From positions 1-64,000 of the forward strand of contig BSBK01008840.1 in the NCBI GenBank assembly GCA_027943335.1: a DNA stretch of 64,000 nt, written 5' to 3'. The notes below the pieces were generated by a model. That model was not told the DNA's origin and did not search any database. It saw only the letters and a list, made by a program, of their open reading frames with translations. The translations under genes were made by a program, and so were the position numbers. The DNA is from Chamaecyparis obtusa. Taxonomy: Eukaryota; Streptophyta; Pinopsida; Cupressales; Cupressaceae. Of this stretch, positions 22,310 through 34,310 are shown piece by piece (position 1 is the first letter of the stretch; each line of letters starts with the position of its first letter).

Positions 22310-24990
22310 TTGCCTATAGGTCAGGATGAACAAGCCAGAGAGATGGGTTTTGAGATTGATTTAGATCTTGATGAAGATAATTTAAGAAGGGAACCCATGA
22401 GACCAAGACAAGTCCATTTCCCATATCAAAATATCATTGATATGGATGTGTCATCAGGTTTTGATGACATTATGATAGACCCAGATGATTTAAATACACT
22501 AAGGTTACAGTTGGCAGAGCAGGATGCCATACATAAGAGGTTACAAAAGGAGAGAGAACCTAAAAAGGTGAATTCTCTAATAGAAAGATAGTCTCTCCTT
22601 AGAAAGATTAATGAAATGAAGGAGAGAAACAAGATGCTTGCTTCTGCTCCTAAGACTTTGCAACATGATGTCTTTGGTGATCTTGATGCTTTGAGGAGTG
22701 AGTAGGAGCACTTACTACAAGATCATGAATTTGATAAGGAGGGCCCTAAGGTGAGACAGGTTCAAAGTTATGCTTCCCTAGGGCATGAGATCACTAGGCC
22801 TGCTATTGCCGCTGGTGAGAAAGGAAAGTAAAAGATGGTGGGACATCAAACAAGTAGATCATTGACAATACTAGGGATCCCACCACCCATTTCAAATAAG
22901 GACACAGAGATAGAAAGAAGAAGAAAAGAAGATGAGGACCTTGCAAGAGAATTAGAAAAGGCTGAAATTGAAGCCTCCATTGTAGAAAAGAGAAGAAAGA
23001 TCCAATTTTTGAATGCTTCATCAGTTAATGCTCCTGGTCCATCTGCTACTAAACTAGGTATGCCATCTATGACTACTACTATTCCACTTAGTAATGCTAC
23101 TACTAGTCCAATTCCTTCTTCATCTGCTAGGATAGGTGTTGATCCTAGACAACAGTCAAATGCACAAGTAGATGGAAATGTAAATGTAAATGTTGATCCT
23201 AGGGTTAACACTAGTTCAAGTTTTCAAAGAAGACCTATGCAATTAGAAGGCTATAGGAAAATTAGTTTTGATGGGATTCCTGGCTACCCAAAAGCTTTTC
23301 CAAATGATATAAGAGATAAGGTACCTAAGTTTGCTGGTAATAATGCTATTAGTTGTGAGGAGCATCTTAGGTTATTTGTTGATATGCTTAATGATTATGA
23401 GGTAGAGCATGAGAATGTAGTCATGAAATTATTTGTTCAATCTCTAATGGAGGATGCTAGAGATTGGTTTAAGAGACTTCCTGATAAATGTATTGACACT
23501 TGGGATCTCTTGAGAGATGTTTTAAAGAGCAGTATGGTGAGAGGCCTAGTGCTAGTTTCATGTTGAATGAATTCAATACCATAAAGAAAAATCAGAATGA
23601 ATCTGCAGTTGATTGTAATATGACATTTCAAAAGGGTATGCATAAGTTATTTCAAGTTATGCGGTTAGATGACAATGTCTGTTTGACCACATACTTCAAT
23701 GCATTTGATGGAAAGATTGGATATTTATTGAGGGACAAAGAGCCAAGAAACCTTAGAGATTATTTTAGGATTGCTATCAATAATGAAAACAATATGAAGA
23801 TATCAGGAAAATTGGGTGGGAAAAGAGATGATCCAAAGTTGTTTGGAGACAAGAAATACAAAAAAGAAAATGATAGGAATGTTGGAACTAGGAGGCAAGC
23901 AGAAGATAAATTGGATAAGGTGCTCAATGCATTGAAAGATTTGAACGCACCTACAAATAGGAACATCAGTGCTCCTACCAATGAAAGGCCTTAGTTCAAC
24001 AACAATTTCAATAAGGAGGATAGATTGCAGAACTACCCCTACAACACCCAATGGAAGCATGGCAAGCTTGTTGTCCTTGTTGCAAGAGGAAACAATGACA
24101 AAGGTGTCCTTGACCCTCTACAAAAAGCTTCAATAAATGTCATGGAGGACATACCTTGGTGTGTTACATGCCAGCCCCCTCATTCTACAGAGCATTGTGT
24201 GGTTGCACATTCTATGGCTGCGAATCAAGATTGTGGCAATTAGGATATAGATCAAGAAGAAGATCAAGATGATGTTGGATGCAACATGGCTAATTCAAAT
24301 CTAGGATATAAAGATGATTTTGATTTTGATGAAGAAGTAGATTTAAATGTGAAGAGGCACACTCAGGCCATTTTTCATCAAGAGATTTTTTCTGATAGTG
24401 AAGACATTGATAAGAAGACATGAAACATGAACTCTTCCTCTGAGCCAGTAAATTTAAGAAGACCTTCTAGATAAGAGATGGATAGGATTACTGCAAAAAT
24501 GATTGCCCAAGTGCAAACTAGAGGCATGGTGGCAAGGGATACAAATGGAAAAGCTGCAAGAATGTTTATAAAGAGTACCAACTCTGGAGAGCCTTGTGAG
24601 AACAAATCAAAAGGTGATCACATGGTGAAATTCAAGAATGTAAAAGGTAAGAATTGTGAGCCTAAGGGAGTTGGAGTTGAAAGATTTTCTAGTGAGATTG
24701 AGAAGCTAGTTAACACAATGGCTAAGATTGAAAAAATGAGGGTGGCCAATACACCTAATGTATCAGATAAGCAAAAGGATACTAAGGCAATGCTGATTGA
24801 GATTCCTCACTCTGGTCCTGTTGATATGTTATCTGTATTGTCCCAAATTACAGTTAAGGTTCCACTATCAAAATTATTGAGGATCCCTGAACACAAAGAC
24901 AAAGCTATTGCATGGGTAGATAATGTTCATAATAATTATGTTGCATGCAATGGGTCTCAGGATAAATCTTTGAAAGGTGTTGCTACTTAG
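22310..24990 (+). pseudogene. gag: TE2 gag (broken)
   Basis: Gag polyprotein region. Features in order: an acidic N-terminal part (about 22,310-22,590), a charged helical stretch around 22,900-23,010 (ERRRKEDEDLARELEKAEIE), a Gln/Asn/Pro-rich linker, and a retrotransposon-Gag domain (23,320-23,800; KVPKFAGNNAISCEEHLRLF, DARDWFKRLPD). A zinc knuckle follows at 24,160-24,198 (CVTCQPPHSTEHC; C-x2-C-x3-H-x4-C, one residue shorter than the usual spacing). One frameshift lies near 23,520, inside the Gag domain. After it a single register with occasional stops runs on into the protease. The true start is probably upstream of 22,310, which is a TTG. Confidence 0.8.
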
Positions 24991-25020
24991 GGAATTGTAT
25001 CTCAAATTCCTCCTATATAT

Positions 25021-25583
25021 TTGGATAGTTCTGTCAATGCTAGCCTTGAAAACATTGATCCATTCTTTTTAAGTGTCCTTGTGAATGGAATGAAATTAAG
25101 GAATTTTATGATTGATAGTGGTGCCTCTAATACTATTATGCCTTTTAAGATTATGGAAAAATTGGGCCTTAAAGTTGATACAGTTCAAGGTAGATGTTGT
25201 GCAATGGATCAGAGGGAGGTAGCAGTCATTGGGACTATCAATGCAATGCCATATAGGCTGGTAGCATATCCAAAGAAAGAGTTAACAATGAGTGTTTTAG
25301 TGGTGAACATCCCTCCTCATTATGAGATGCTGCTATCTAGAAGGTGGAGTGCTACAATGGGTGGAAGTTTATAGTGTGATCTATCCTCTACCACTTTCAA
25401 GATTGATGATCAGTTTGTCAAGATTGAGTGAGAACCAAGAGTATGCCACATGATTGAGAGAAGCATTGATAATGAAATTACATGTTTTGTGGATACTGAT
25501 ATTAATGCTTTTAGGGTAGAGATCCCTGTACTTGAGAAGGAACCTATTTTGTCACCTATCTCTGTTGAGGTAAGTGTTAATCT
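25021..25583 (+). pseudogene. TE2 retropepsin
   Basis: Aspartic protease that would mature the polyprotein. The active site reads MIDSGASNTIMP, followed by the expected hydrophobic core (AVIGTINAMPYRL). A stop follows at 25,372, then remnants of the protease-to-RNase H linker. It is in the same register as the preceding gag frame. Confidence 0.8.
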
Positions 25584-25975
25584 GTGAAGGGTGATTTATG
25601 GGTAATGTACTTTGATGGTGCAAATTGCAAGGATGGAGCAGGAGTAGGTATTTTACTTATTTCTCCTAATGGAAACAGCTACAAGTTTTCTTTCACATTG
25701 AATTTCTTTTGTACCAACAATATAGCAGAATATGAAGCATTTTTGTTAGGATTGAGGTTGGCACAAAAACATGGTATTAAGTGCTTAAGTATATGCTTCC
25801 AAGAACAAAAGTTTAAAACAATATAGGAATGCAGTTTGGGATTTTATTGAACATTTTGATGCCTTCAATATTGAGTGGAAGGATAGGAGTAACAATAAGA
25901 TGGCTGATTTTTTAGCCAATATAGCAATCAATCCCAGTGATATTACTTTTGCTGGTCTCTCCAAAGTTGAAATTT
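25584..25975 (+). pseudogene. TE2 second RNase H, located before RT
   Basis: Plant-type RNase H fold (RVT_3-like). It reads WVMYFDGANCKDGAG with the first catalytic Asp, then FCTNNIAEYEAFLLGLRLA with the catalytic Glu. After KCLS a deletion removes the block that holds the third catalytic Asp (the GDSEL motif seen in TE3). In the next register YASKNKSLKQYRNAVWDFIE and NNKMADFLANIA restore the C-terminal part, including the last Asp. Its position between protease and RT, not after RT-RNase H, is shared with TE3. Confidence 0.8.
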
Positions 25976-26420
25976 AGACTAGGCCTAGTACACCAAACAA
26001 TATTGAAAATTGGCAAGTTTTTGATGATGATAATGATATCTTGAAGTTTATGAGTTGTGAAGATCAGTATCATGGTCAGGAATTTGATTGTTCAGCCTTG
26101 GTTGAGTCAATAGAAGGAAAGGAGGTTGTGTTTGGCAATGAGGTCATTTAGCTTAGAACTAACAAGGTGCCCAAGGGGCTTGTTGTTTTCGAGACTGTCT
26201 TTGATAACCATGATAGAGTTCAAAAGAATATCAAAAGAGAGGATTATGCTGATCTGGAGGAGATAAACCTTGGAACACATGAGGCATCTAAGAAGGTATA
26301 CATTGGTAGGGACATGTCTCACAATGTGAGAAAATCTTTGATCGAGTTATTGAGAAAATTTAGGCATGTTTTTGCATGGTCATATGATGACCTAAAGGTT
26401 TATAGAGAAGACTTGTTTTA
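25976..26420 (+). pseudogene. TE2 linker between RNase H and RT
   Basis: About 150 codons. It has the segments NWQVFDDDNDILKF and LRTNKVPKGLVVFETVF, both matched in TE3 at the same place, then FRHVFAWSYDDLK, the usual lead-in to gypsy RT. Function unknown. Confidence 0.65.
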
Positions 26421-27240
26421 GCATATCATTCCTTTGAGGGGAGACGCTAAACCTTTTTGGCAAAAAAAAAGGCCTATAAATCCCACTTTGGCACCTAAGA
26501 TGCAAGAAGAATTGATGAAGTTAAGAGATGTTGGCATTATCAAGTCCATTAGGCACTCTTCCTAGGTTTCAAATCTTGTCCCTGTTAGAAAGAAGAATGG
26601 TGACATCAGACTTTGTGTGGACTTAAGGAATTTGAACATCAGCTCATTAAAGGATAACTATTGTCTGCCCAATATGGAAGCTATGTTGCAGAGAGTGACT
26701 AGATCAGAATTGATGTCTATGATGGATAGTTTCTCTAGTTATAATCAGGTAATTGTCAAAGAATGAGAACAATTTAAGATAGCTTTTACAACACCTTGGG
26801 GGACATATGTTTATGTGAGAAATCCTTTTGGTCTCACAAATGCTAGTGCTACTTTTCAGAGGGCTATGGATTTTGCCTTTTCAGATTTTATTGATGATTT
26901 CCTTGTTGTTTATCAAGATGATTTAATTTCCTATTCCAAGAAGGAAGAAGACCACTATACTCATTTAGAGAAAATATTTGTGAGGGCCTTAGAATATGGC
27001 ATTTCATTAAACCCAAGGAAATGTGCATTTGGTGTCACTGAGGGTAAGTTGCTTGGCCACCTAGTGGGGAAGCAAGGAGTTAGGATTGATCCTGAGAGGA
27101 TGGAAGCCATTGACAAGATTCAGAGGCCAAAGAATATTAAGGGAATTTGGTCCTTCTTTGGTTAGGTAAATTTCTTGAGAAGATTTGTAACAAAATTTGC
27201 TGAGGTCACTAAACCTATATCCAAGATGTTGAAGAAAGGA
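26421..27240 (+). pseudogene. TE2 reverse transcriptase
   Basis: All RT blocks can be followed: KRPINPTLAPKMQEELMKL, SNLVPVRKKNGDIRLCVDLR, FTTPWGTYVYVRNPFGLTN, and the active-site box VYQDDL at 26,911-26,922. The usual YLDD is YQDD here. The thumb continues with GKLLGHLVGKQGVRIDPERM. In-frame stops occur near 26,420, 26,560 and 26,764 and in the FFG-stop-VNFLRRF region. The one at 27,163 fits a CAG-to-TAG change. Confidence 0.88.
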
Positions 27241-27289
27241 TCTGCTATTACATGGGAGGGTGACCCTAATGAATCTTTCAAGAACATCA

Positions 27290-27690
27290 AGTAGCCTATT
27301 AAAGATGCACCTGTGCTTAAGGCACCTGATTACAATATCTGAATGCATATCTTTTCCTTTGCATCTTTTCATACTATTGCTGCAGTTTTGTTGCAGAAAA
27401 TAAGGATGGTTATGAGTAGCCTATTGCATTCTTCAGTAAATCTTTGCAGGTGGCTGAATTGAAGTATGACATCAATGAAAAACAAGCATATGCATTGGTC
27501 AAGGCTGTAAAGGCTTTTAGATGTTATTTGATGGAAGCAATTATGATTGCCTTTGTGCCAAGTGCAGCAGTCAAGGATATTTTCTCACAGCAAGAGGTGT
27601 CTGGGAGAAGATGCAAATGGATCAATAGGATCCAAGAATTCAACATTGATATCCAAATTACTAAATTGGTTAGATGACAAGGATTGGCAA
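27290..27690 (+). pseudogene. TE2 original RNase H, catalytic residues missing
   Basis: The fold is followable (MHIFSFASFHTIAAVLLQ; YDINEKQAYALVKAVKAF; GRRCKWINRIQEFNIDIQ). The first catalytic Asp position reads FASFH. The Glu is present in NEKQ. The usual TDH motif reads FVPSAAVKDI. The last Asp motif reads LAKLMAQ. TE3 has lost the equivalent residues, so the loss probably predates these insertions. An in-frame frameshift lies near 27,400. Confidence 0.75.
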
Positions 27691-27699
27691 AACTGATGG

Positions 27700-28442
27700 C
27701 TCAATCCAATCTTGATGCAAATCAAATAAATCAAGCTGAAATTGATTATACATGTGACATGAATGATTGTATCTGGTATCAAGATATCATCTATTACTTG
27801 AGAAATATGAAATGTCCAGCAAACATGGATGACAATAAGAGGAGGACACTGAAATTTGAGGCCATCAAGTATGTGATTGTGAGATGTAAATTGTATAGAC
27901 AGAGTTTAGATTGCATACTTTTGAAGTGTGTTGATGAGGATCAGGCTAACAAGTTGTTAAAAGAAATGCATGAGGGAGTTTGTGGTGGGCATTATATGGG
28001 TAAAACCACTGCTCATAAGATCTTGAGAGTAGGATTCTAGTGGCCCACAATCTTCAAGGATGTAGAGAGTTTGGTGAGGAGGTGTGATGCTTGTCAAAGG
28101 TTCTTTGGTAAGCTTAAATTTTTGGGTAACATGCCATTAAGGCCAGTAGAAGTATAAGCTCCTTTCCAACAATGGGGAATTGATTTCATAGGGGAGATAC
28201 CAAAAAATTCAAGTGGAGGACACTCATGGATCTTAGTTGCCACTGATTACTTTACAAAGTGGGTAGAGGCTATACCTACAAGGAATGCAACCAGCAAGGT
28301 GGTAACTAATTTCTTGTTGAACAACATTGTTGCAAGGTTTGGGTGCCTTGAGAGAATAGTAAGTGACAATGCCATGTGCTTCAGGTCTATTGAATATAAG
28401 GAATTTTGCAAAGGTTTAGGAATTTAGATTTTTTATTCCTCA
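27700..28442 (+). pseudogene. TE2 integrase, N-terminal and core part
   Basis: Zinc-binding domain (MHEGVCGGHYMGKTTAHKIL, then CDACQ) and catalytic core with the first two acidic residues (QQWGIDFIGEIP and RIVSDNAMCF). The reading is cut at 28,442, where TE3 is inserted. It continues at 51,007 with PYHPQG after removal of TE3 and one CCTCA. Confidence 0.88.
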
Positions 28443-30949
28443 TGTTACCTAAATTTTCCTATGTATAAAAATTTGGTAAAGAACCATCCCCGAACCTCTA
28501 TTTTTACCATGTCTACCATCCCTGAAATTTTCATGAATTTATCCCTTGTTCTCTGGCCTCTGTAATTTATTTTACTCCCTGGTCTACAGTTAAAAAGTTT
28601 TAAAAAACTAGTTGTTACCCAAAAAAAACCCTAAGCCTTGTTATATTTTCATGTTACCTTTATCCCGGTCACTTAAGTCATTCATATTTGCATGTGCATG
28701 AAATAATCCCTAAGTCTGATGGTTTAAATTTTCCTATGTCTCGATGCACAAAATAATTCCTAAGGGTTAAGTGTCGATTCCATCTAACGGTCTTCACCAT
28801 TCTCCAAGCCAAAGATGTGCATGTGTTACGATCATGGTATGGTGACGACCATCGATCTTGTTTTCTCCAGCATTGTAGTGTGTTAGTGGGTCCAATGCCA
28901 CATCATCTGACTTGGTGACTTTTCATTCGTCGACGGGCTAGTGATTCAGCATCTATCGGTGGGGTCCCGGTTAGGAAGATCTAGCGGCTGGTGTATCTTC
29001 ACATAGGCTATTGTTAGAGTATGAGATTTTTAGACAACCATTGATTTTCCCCTTTTTCTCAGTGCTGCAGTGTATTGTGGGTCTGATACCATGTATTCTG
29101 ATTTGGCAGCTCCCGGTTGGTCCACGTGTGCTGAATTAGATTACTTGTTAGTGGGACTAGGTTTCCAGTGTTTTAGAAGGCTCTAACATCTGCAGAGGAT
29201 CGACGGCTAGTGCATGTCCGCAAGGAATCTTTCTGACACATGTGATCATGTGCCCACCATTGATCTTGCTTTATCTCTGGGCTCTGTCAGGTGGGTCCAA
29301 TGTCAGAAGGTATGCAATTTGTATCTAAAATGGTGTAGTTTGATTGGTTGTTTGGTAGGCTATGTGGTAGTTGTCAGTGGGCCCGTGGGGTCAGGGGTTT
29401 CTAAAGAAGTTAAAGTGTGAAAAGATCTCGCAGCTGTCATTATACCATGAATCCAAAGAGCTCAATCATTATCGTAGTAGTATAGCGATAGCCGTCTGAT
29501 GGTGTTCTCAGGGACGTGGGTCCAAGGTCTGTCAGACATGCTGATTTGCTCACTTCTGATTGGTCATTGACTACTGAGGTGGTGTTTTGACTTGTCAGAA
29601 ATGGATTTTAAGCTTTTTTATTGGCATATCATGGTCGTTCATCTGCTGGGAAGTTTTGCATTGATGGCTACATTTTAAATTCAACCTGCTAGCCGTTATA
29701 TTCAAATTTAAATATTTTTCTATAGGGTTTTTGTCTAGGGTTTGTGTTTTGCAGCCAAGCATGATAGTTTGAGTTGTTGGAATTTATTTCTTCAGGACAG
29801 GGATGGTTGGGAGGATGATAATAGACAATCTGATCATCGGCACCATGGATTTTATAGAGTACCATGACATGCTGAAATCTTTAATGGGCTTGTTGCCACC
29901 TTGTAGAGTTAATCATTTTAAACCCAGATATCAGACCAAGATCAGATATGGAGTCTTCATGGCAAGGATGAGTTGCAGGAGGGTAGATGGATCAAGGTTG
30001 TTGTGTCTACAAGAGGGCTCAGTATAGGATCAGCACACAAAGAGAAGATATGATTTGTTCACTGGTTCTAAGAGATTTTCATTAATAAGTGGTCAGTGTA
30101 CCTTTAGGGTTTGATATTATTGTGAATTTGTAACCCTAGCTAGGTTAGTTTTGGCTCCTGACTGTGTGTAGTTGAGTATGTATATATTGTTTTTTGGAGC
30201 CTTAGTGCTCAGAGTTGGACAATTTGTAGAAGAAATTCACCTTTCTTAAGGGTCCTCTGTGGTATCATATCTACCCTCTAGCTTATACAATTGTATTTCT
30301 GCCATTGATAATTGAAATATTGCAGAGGTATTTTGTGACAATCCTTCATGTCCCTATGCTTCCTTGTTTGATATATCTCTTATTGGATTAAAGCATATGA
30401 TGTTTTTCAGTAATATCTTAGGGTTCCTGATCCCTCTTTCTTTCTACAATTTTGTGTGTTATTATTGTTTGATCTAATTTAGATGCTTTTGAGGGTATAC
30501 TTCAGCCCCCTAACAGTCTTGTCTCAATCCTACACCGAGTTGCAGAAGTGAATGTCTTCTTGCAGGTCATAAGTTGTCTTATGTTCAAGACCTCCTATGA
30601 AATACTTATGCAAGCCTATTTAGTGAGTTGTGATCTCCTAGACCTGAGTTGTTCATTTTATTTCATCCTACTTATTGAGATCCAAATGCTAGTTTTAGTG
30701 CATCACCTAGTAGGTAGTTTGCTTTCAGTCATTTCCCTTCCAAGTACTCCTTCTATCCTTTTCCCTCAAAAGATTTACTTTTCATGTCTAGAAGAAGATT
30801 AAGGTGATTATCCAAGAGGAACCAGCCTAGAACCTAGAGGCCTCATCTCAGTTAGTATAGGTCCCACAACCTGGAGATGATTCCCATGTTATCCTAGGTT
30901 ATCAAGACTTTGAGAGCTTGAGAAAAAGGCACAAACTTAGTGTATAACA
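28443..30949 (+). repeat. TE3 left (5') LTR
   Basis: Starts TGTTACCTAAATTTTCC and ends TAGTGTATAACA. It contains four diverged modules starting near 28,849, 29,036, 29,258 and 29,492 that match the module type in TE2 LTRs. A TATATATT near 30,180 is a candidate TATA box, conserved at about 39,318 in the other LTR. Confidence 0.93.
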
Positions 30950-31272
30950 TTTCTAGCACACCCAGTGGGACTAGTAAAAGATCAGATTAATGTTCAAAGG
31001 TGTTCCTATTGGTTCATCTACAATAGGATTAAGGAAGTTCAATACACAAGGACTATCAGTACAGGCTTAAGCTCAAGGGTTCCCCACCTTGGTGCCAGTG
31101 TATAACATTTTTGGCACACCTGGTGGGACACACACAAGAAGTTCATTATTTGAAGATTATGTTATCTCTGATATGTAGATTGCATAATATAGACCTTTAG
31201 AGGTTGTTTCATTAGTTATATCTAGCAACTCCACTAATTTCAAGGATTAGGGCTAACCTTGTTCAAATTTTT
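30950..31272 (+). other. TE3 leader with duplicated LTR-end/PBS unit
   Basis: A degraded primer-binding-site-like TAGCACACCCAGTGGGAC follows the LTR end. At 31,099-31,129 a second TGTATAACA is followed by TTTTTGGCACACCTGGTGGG, a better site, 158 bp downstream. The interval is otherwise non-coding. Confidence 0.65.
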
Positions 31273-33090
31273 ATGAGAAAGATTGAGACTAGGAGCTCAA
31301 AACCTACCCAATTTTCAGAGTTGCCCACTAAAAGAAGTCACAAAGGCAGGTCAACTCAAAGAACATCTCCTATAAGAAGAGTACAATCAACACCTCTGGA
31401 TACCTCAGAAAGGAGATCTTTCCACTTTCATTCTAGAAGAAGAGGTAGATCTCTAACCAGTGATCTAGAGGAAGATTCAAATCCACCAATAAATATAGCT
31501 CATATAGTTGTTAATCTTCAGTTTCCAACTCCTACAATGGCTAGACAGTTTTCTTTTGCACCTTTCAATCAGGGCAGCCCATTGAATTTTGGTCAACATC
31601 ATGATGTGCCCTTGGTGGCACTTAAGAGTATACCTAATTTCATAGGTGAAGGGTAGATAACTACTTTTGAACACATCATAGATGTGACCACCATCTGTAG
31701 CATACACAACATTACTCAAGAAGATGTGGCCACAAAATTATTAGCAGGCTCCTTAAAAGGTAAGGCTTTAGAATGGTTTAGAACTTTAACTATTGGTTCT
31801 ATTACTTCATGGGATGAGTTAGGGGATGCATTAAATAAGCATTTTGAGGATAAATCAGATAACTTGTCTCTAGTTGAGCAGTTAACAACTATTAAGAGAG
31901 ACCCTCAAGAATAAATGACAGATTATAATAGTAGATTCCTTAAAACATGGAATAGAATCCTAGTCTCAGTAAGACCATCAGCTAACCATGCTTTTTTCTA
32001 CTACTTGCAAAGTCTAAATGGTCAAATTTCTATCATGATCCAGTCTATGGGTGGTACTTCTTTACCCCAAGCTTTTGACATAGCTGTCAGAGCTGAAAAT
32101 TATTTGATCCAAGAAAACATGATTGCTAGAGGGCCTCCAATGCCCATTTTTCCTAGCCTTCAACCCATTGCACCTACCCAAGTACCCCCATTTACTCCTA
32201 TCCCTGCCATATTAGCACCCTAGGCTAGTACTAGTGGTCAAGAACTAAGAGCTAGTTTCTCTCAAGAGCTGCAAGAGATAAAGAATAGCTAAGAAAGCAG
32301 TAAGCAAGAAATGACAAATTTGTTGCAGACCTTGACTAAAGAGGTCACAAATCTAAAGAAGCAAGGTCAAGGAATCAGACCATCATTTCAGACATAAGGC
32401 CAAGGTCCTAATCAGCAATATCAAAATCAAGGATAGCCTTATCAACAAAATAGGTCACCATACCAAGGAGGTTATCAAGGAAAAAGACAAAGTTTTAATT
32501 AGAGACCATTCCAACCATATAACCCTGCACCTCTAAATTCTACAAATCTAGTGAGGGATATGGTTCCTAGTCAAAATAATATGGCTATGGAGAATGAATG
32601 GTGCTTTCCTTGTAACCAACCTCACAATCAAGCTACATGTTCAAATGGATGGATGAACCAAGCTCTAATGGTTCAAAATGGCTCACAAGCTCAAACAGAG
32701 GCTTCATCCAGTGGCTCAGCTCCTCAACAAAAATCACAGAATGAGACTGCTCTCTTTAATTGGGAGCAACCAGACTTCAATGGAGTCAATGATGAAGCTA
32801 CTTTTGTTGCCTTTACAAGAGCAAAAAGAAGAGCCCAAGACATGGAGAGAGAAGATTCCAATTCCAAAGCCACTACATCTGTAGAGCCACTGTAGCAAGC
32901 CACTCCAATCACACCTAAGGAGGTTCCTGTCATTACAATCAAAGAAGGCCAACATTATAAAGAGGTGGAGCCCATCATAGCAAAGGCACAACAAAGAGTA
33001 CACAATGTGACACCTTTTAATATTGTAGATATCATGAAGAAGGTGAATGTCACCATGTCCATGTGGGACTCTTTGGCTCTTCCAGGATAG
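31273..33090 (+). pseudogene. gag: TE3 gag (stop codons only)
   Basis: Gag region starting at ATG 31,273 with a basic Arg/Ser-rich N-terminus (KRSHKGRSTQRTSPIRR). The retrotransposon-Gag domain follows (31,650-32,110; ITTFEHIIDV, GKALEWFRTL, ALNKHFEDKSDNLSLVEQL), then a Pro-rich and Gln-rich region. The zinc knuckle at 32,602-32,640 is CFPCNQPHNQATC, with the same short C-x2-C-x3-H-x4-C spacing as TE2. Reading never leaves one register; it is broken only by stops (for example 31,654, 31,912, 32,221). Most sit where Gln would fit and are one C-to-T change from CAG or CAA. Confidence 0.85.
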
Positions 33091-33099
33091 CTTGAAATC

Positions 33100-33890
33100 T
33101 TGAAGAAGGCCATGACAGAAGTAGCAACTCCTCCACCTTCAAAAGAAGTTGCAAAGCCAGTGTTAGTTAACACTAATCAAGAAAAGGAGGCTCCAAGTAG
33201 CAACTCCAAAGGCAATGCCACACAAGGTAGGAATTCAAAGCCACCTCCCTTTTATGTATCTTTAATTATTGGAAAATCTTTAGTACATAACCATATGGTA
33301 GATAGTGGAGCTACTAGCACTGTAATGCCCAAGAAAGTAGTTGACCAATTAGGACTGAAATATGAGCCCTTCCAAAAGAAGGTTACCCAACTTGATGGAT
33401 CCTCAATCAATACTATAGGTGTGGCCAAGGATACTAGTCTAATCCTACATGCTAGTCCTAATTTTTCCATCCTCCTTGACATATATATCATAGATCTCCT
33501 TGCATTATTTGCTATATGTCTTTCAAGGGAGTTTACAACTAAGATAGGAGGCTACCTATCTTTTGACTGGTCTCACATGCTATTTCATACAAGGTATGGG
33601 ACCAAAGTCACCATCAATTCAGAACCATTAGTGGTACACCACATAGAACCATATGTGTCCAATACCATCAATGTAAACTACCCTATATTTGATGACAGTG
33701 ACTTCCAAACCATTAGTGAAGCAAGCACAAAGATAGAAAGTATCCCTGATATTTTTCTAGATAAAAGAGCTTCAAAGGCCCAAGAAAATCTTGTTTGCGA
33801 TTTTGGTTTGGGAAGTTATTTGATACAAGAAAGTGGGGTCATAGAGCCAAGCCTTTTCAAAGAAGATACTGATTCAAAGGATCAGAGCAA
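33100..33890 (+). pseudogene. TE3 retropepsin
   Basis: The active site reads HMVDSGATSTVMP, with the Asp codon at 33,301 (residue about 677 of the original polyprotein). It continues with GLKYEPF, a second strand region with DGSSINTIGVAKD, and a long linker (SEASTKIESIPDIFLDK) to the next domain. It is open from 33,100 to 33,924. Confidence 0.82.
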
Positions 33891-34310
33891 TCAGGTTTGG
33901 GAACTATTTTTTTTATGGAGCTAGAAGTAGTCATGGTTCTGGTGGTGGTGCCATGCTAGTGTCCCAAAAAGGAGAAAGGTATTACACTTCCTTTAGATTC
34001 AGTTTCTTCTACACTAGCAATACTACATAATGTGAAAGTCTAGTCAGAGGACTAGAATGGGCTAGAAAAAGAGGGCTTAAGGCCTTAAAAGTTTATGGTG
34101 ATAGTGAGTTAGTTGTCAGCCAAGTAAGAGGGATACGTGCAACAAAAAATGATACTTTGAAAGCATACAAGCATAGAGTTTGGAATGCAATTGAAGATTT
34201 TTATGCTTTCAATATTGTTGCTATCCCTAGGAAACTAAACCAAAATACAGATAGGTTAGCTATTGTTGGATCCCAGTATGATATCCCAAATAGCATTTCA
34301 AAAGAAATGG
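33891..34310 (+). pseudogene. TE3 second RNase H, located before RT
   Basis: Plant-type RNase H fold. After a frameshift at a run of eight T (33,907-33,914) it reads GARSSHGSGGGAMLVS. The first catalytic Asp is lost in the T-run (FYGA where FDGA is expected). CESLVRGLEWARKRG holds the Glu (a TAA precedes it). KVYGDSELVVSQV holds the third Asp, and LNQNTDRLA the last. A Tat-type extra RNase H upstream of RT, in the same order as TE2. Confidence 0.85.

Noticed and set aside
30265..30280. Initiator-Met primer-binding site (TGGTATCA) inside the TE3 LTR
   Set aside because: Only eight bases match, the site is within an LTR and recurs at the same place in the other LTR, and it does not follow an LTR end.
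32734..33173. Minus-strand open frames within TE3 gag and protease
   Set aside because: Antisense shadows of the clear plus-strand Gag and protease reading; no domain features.
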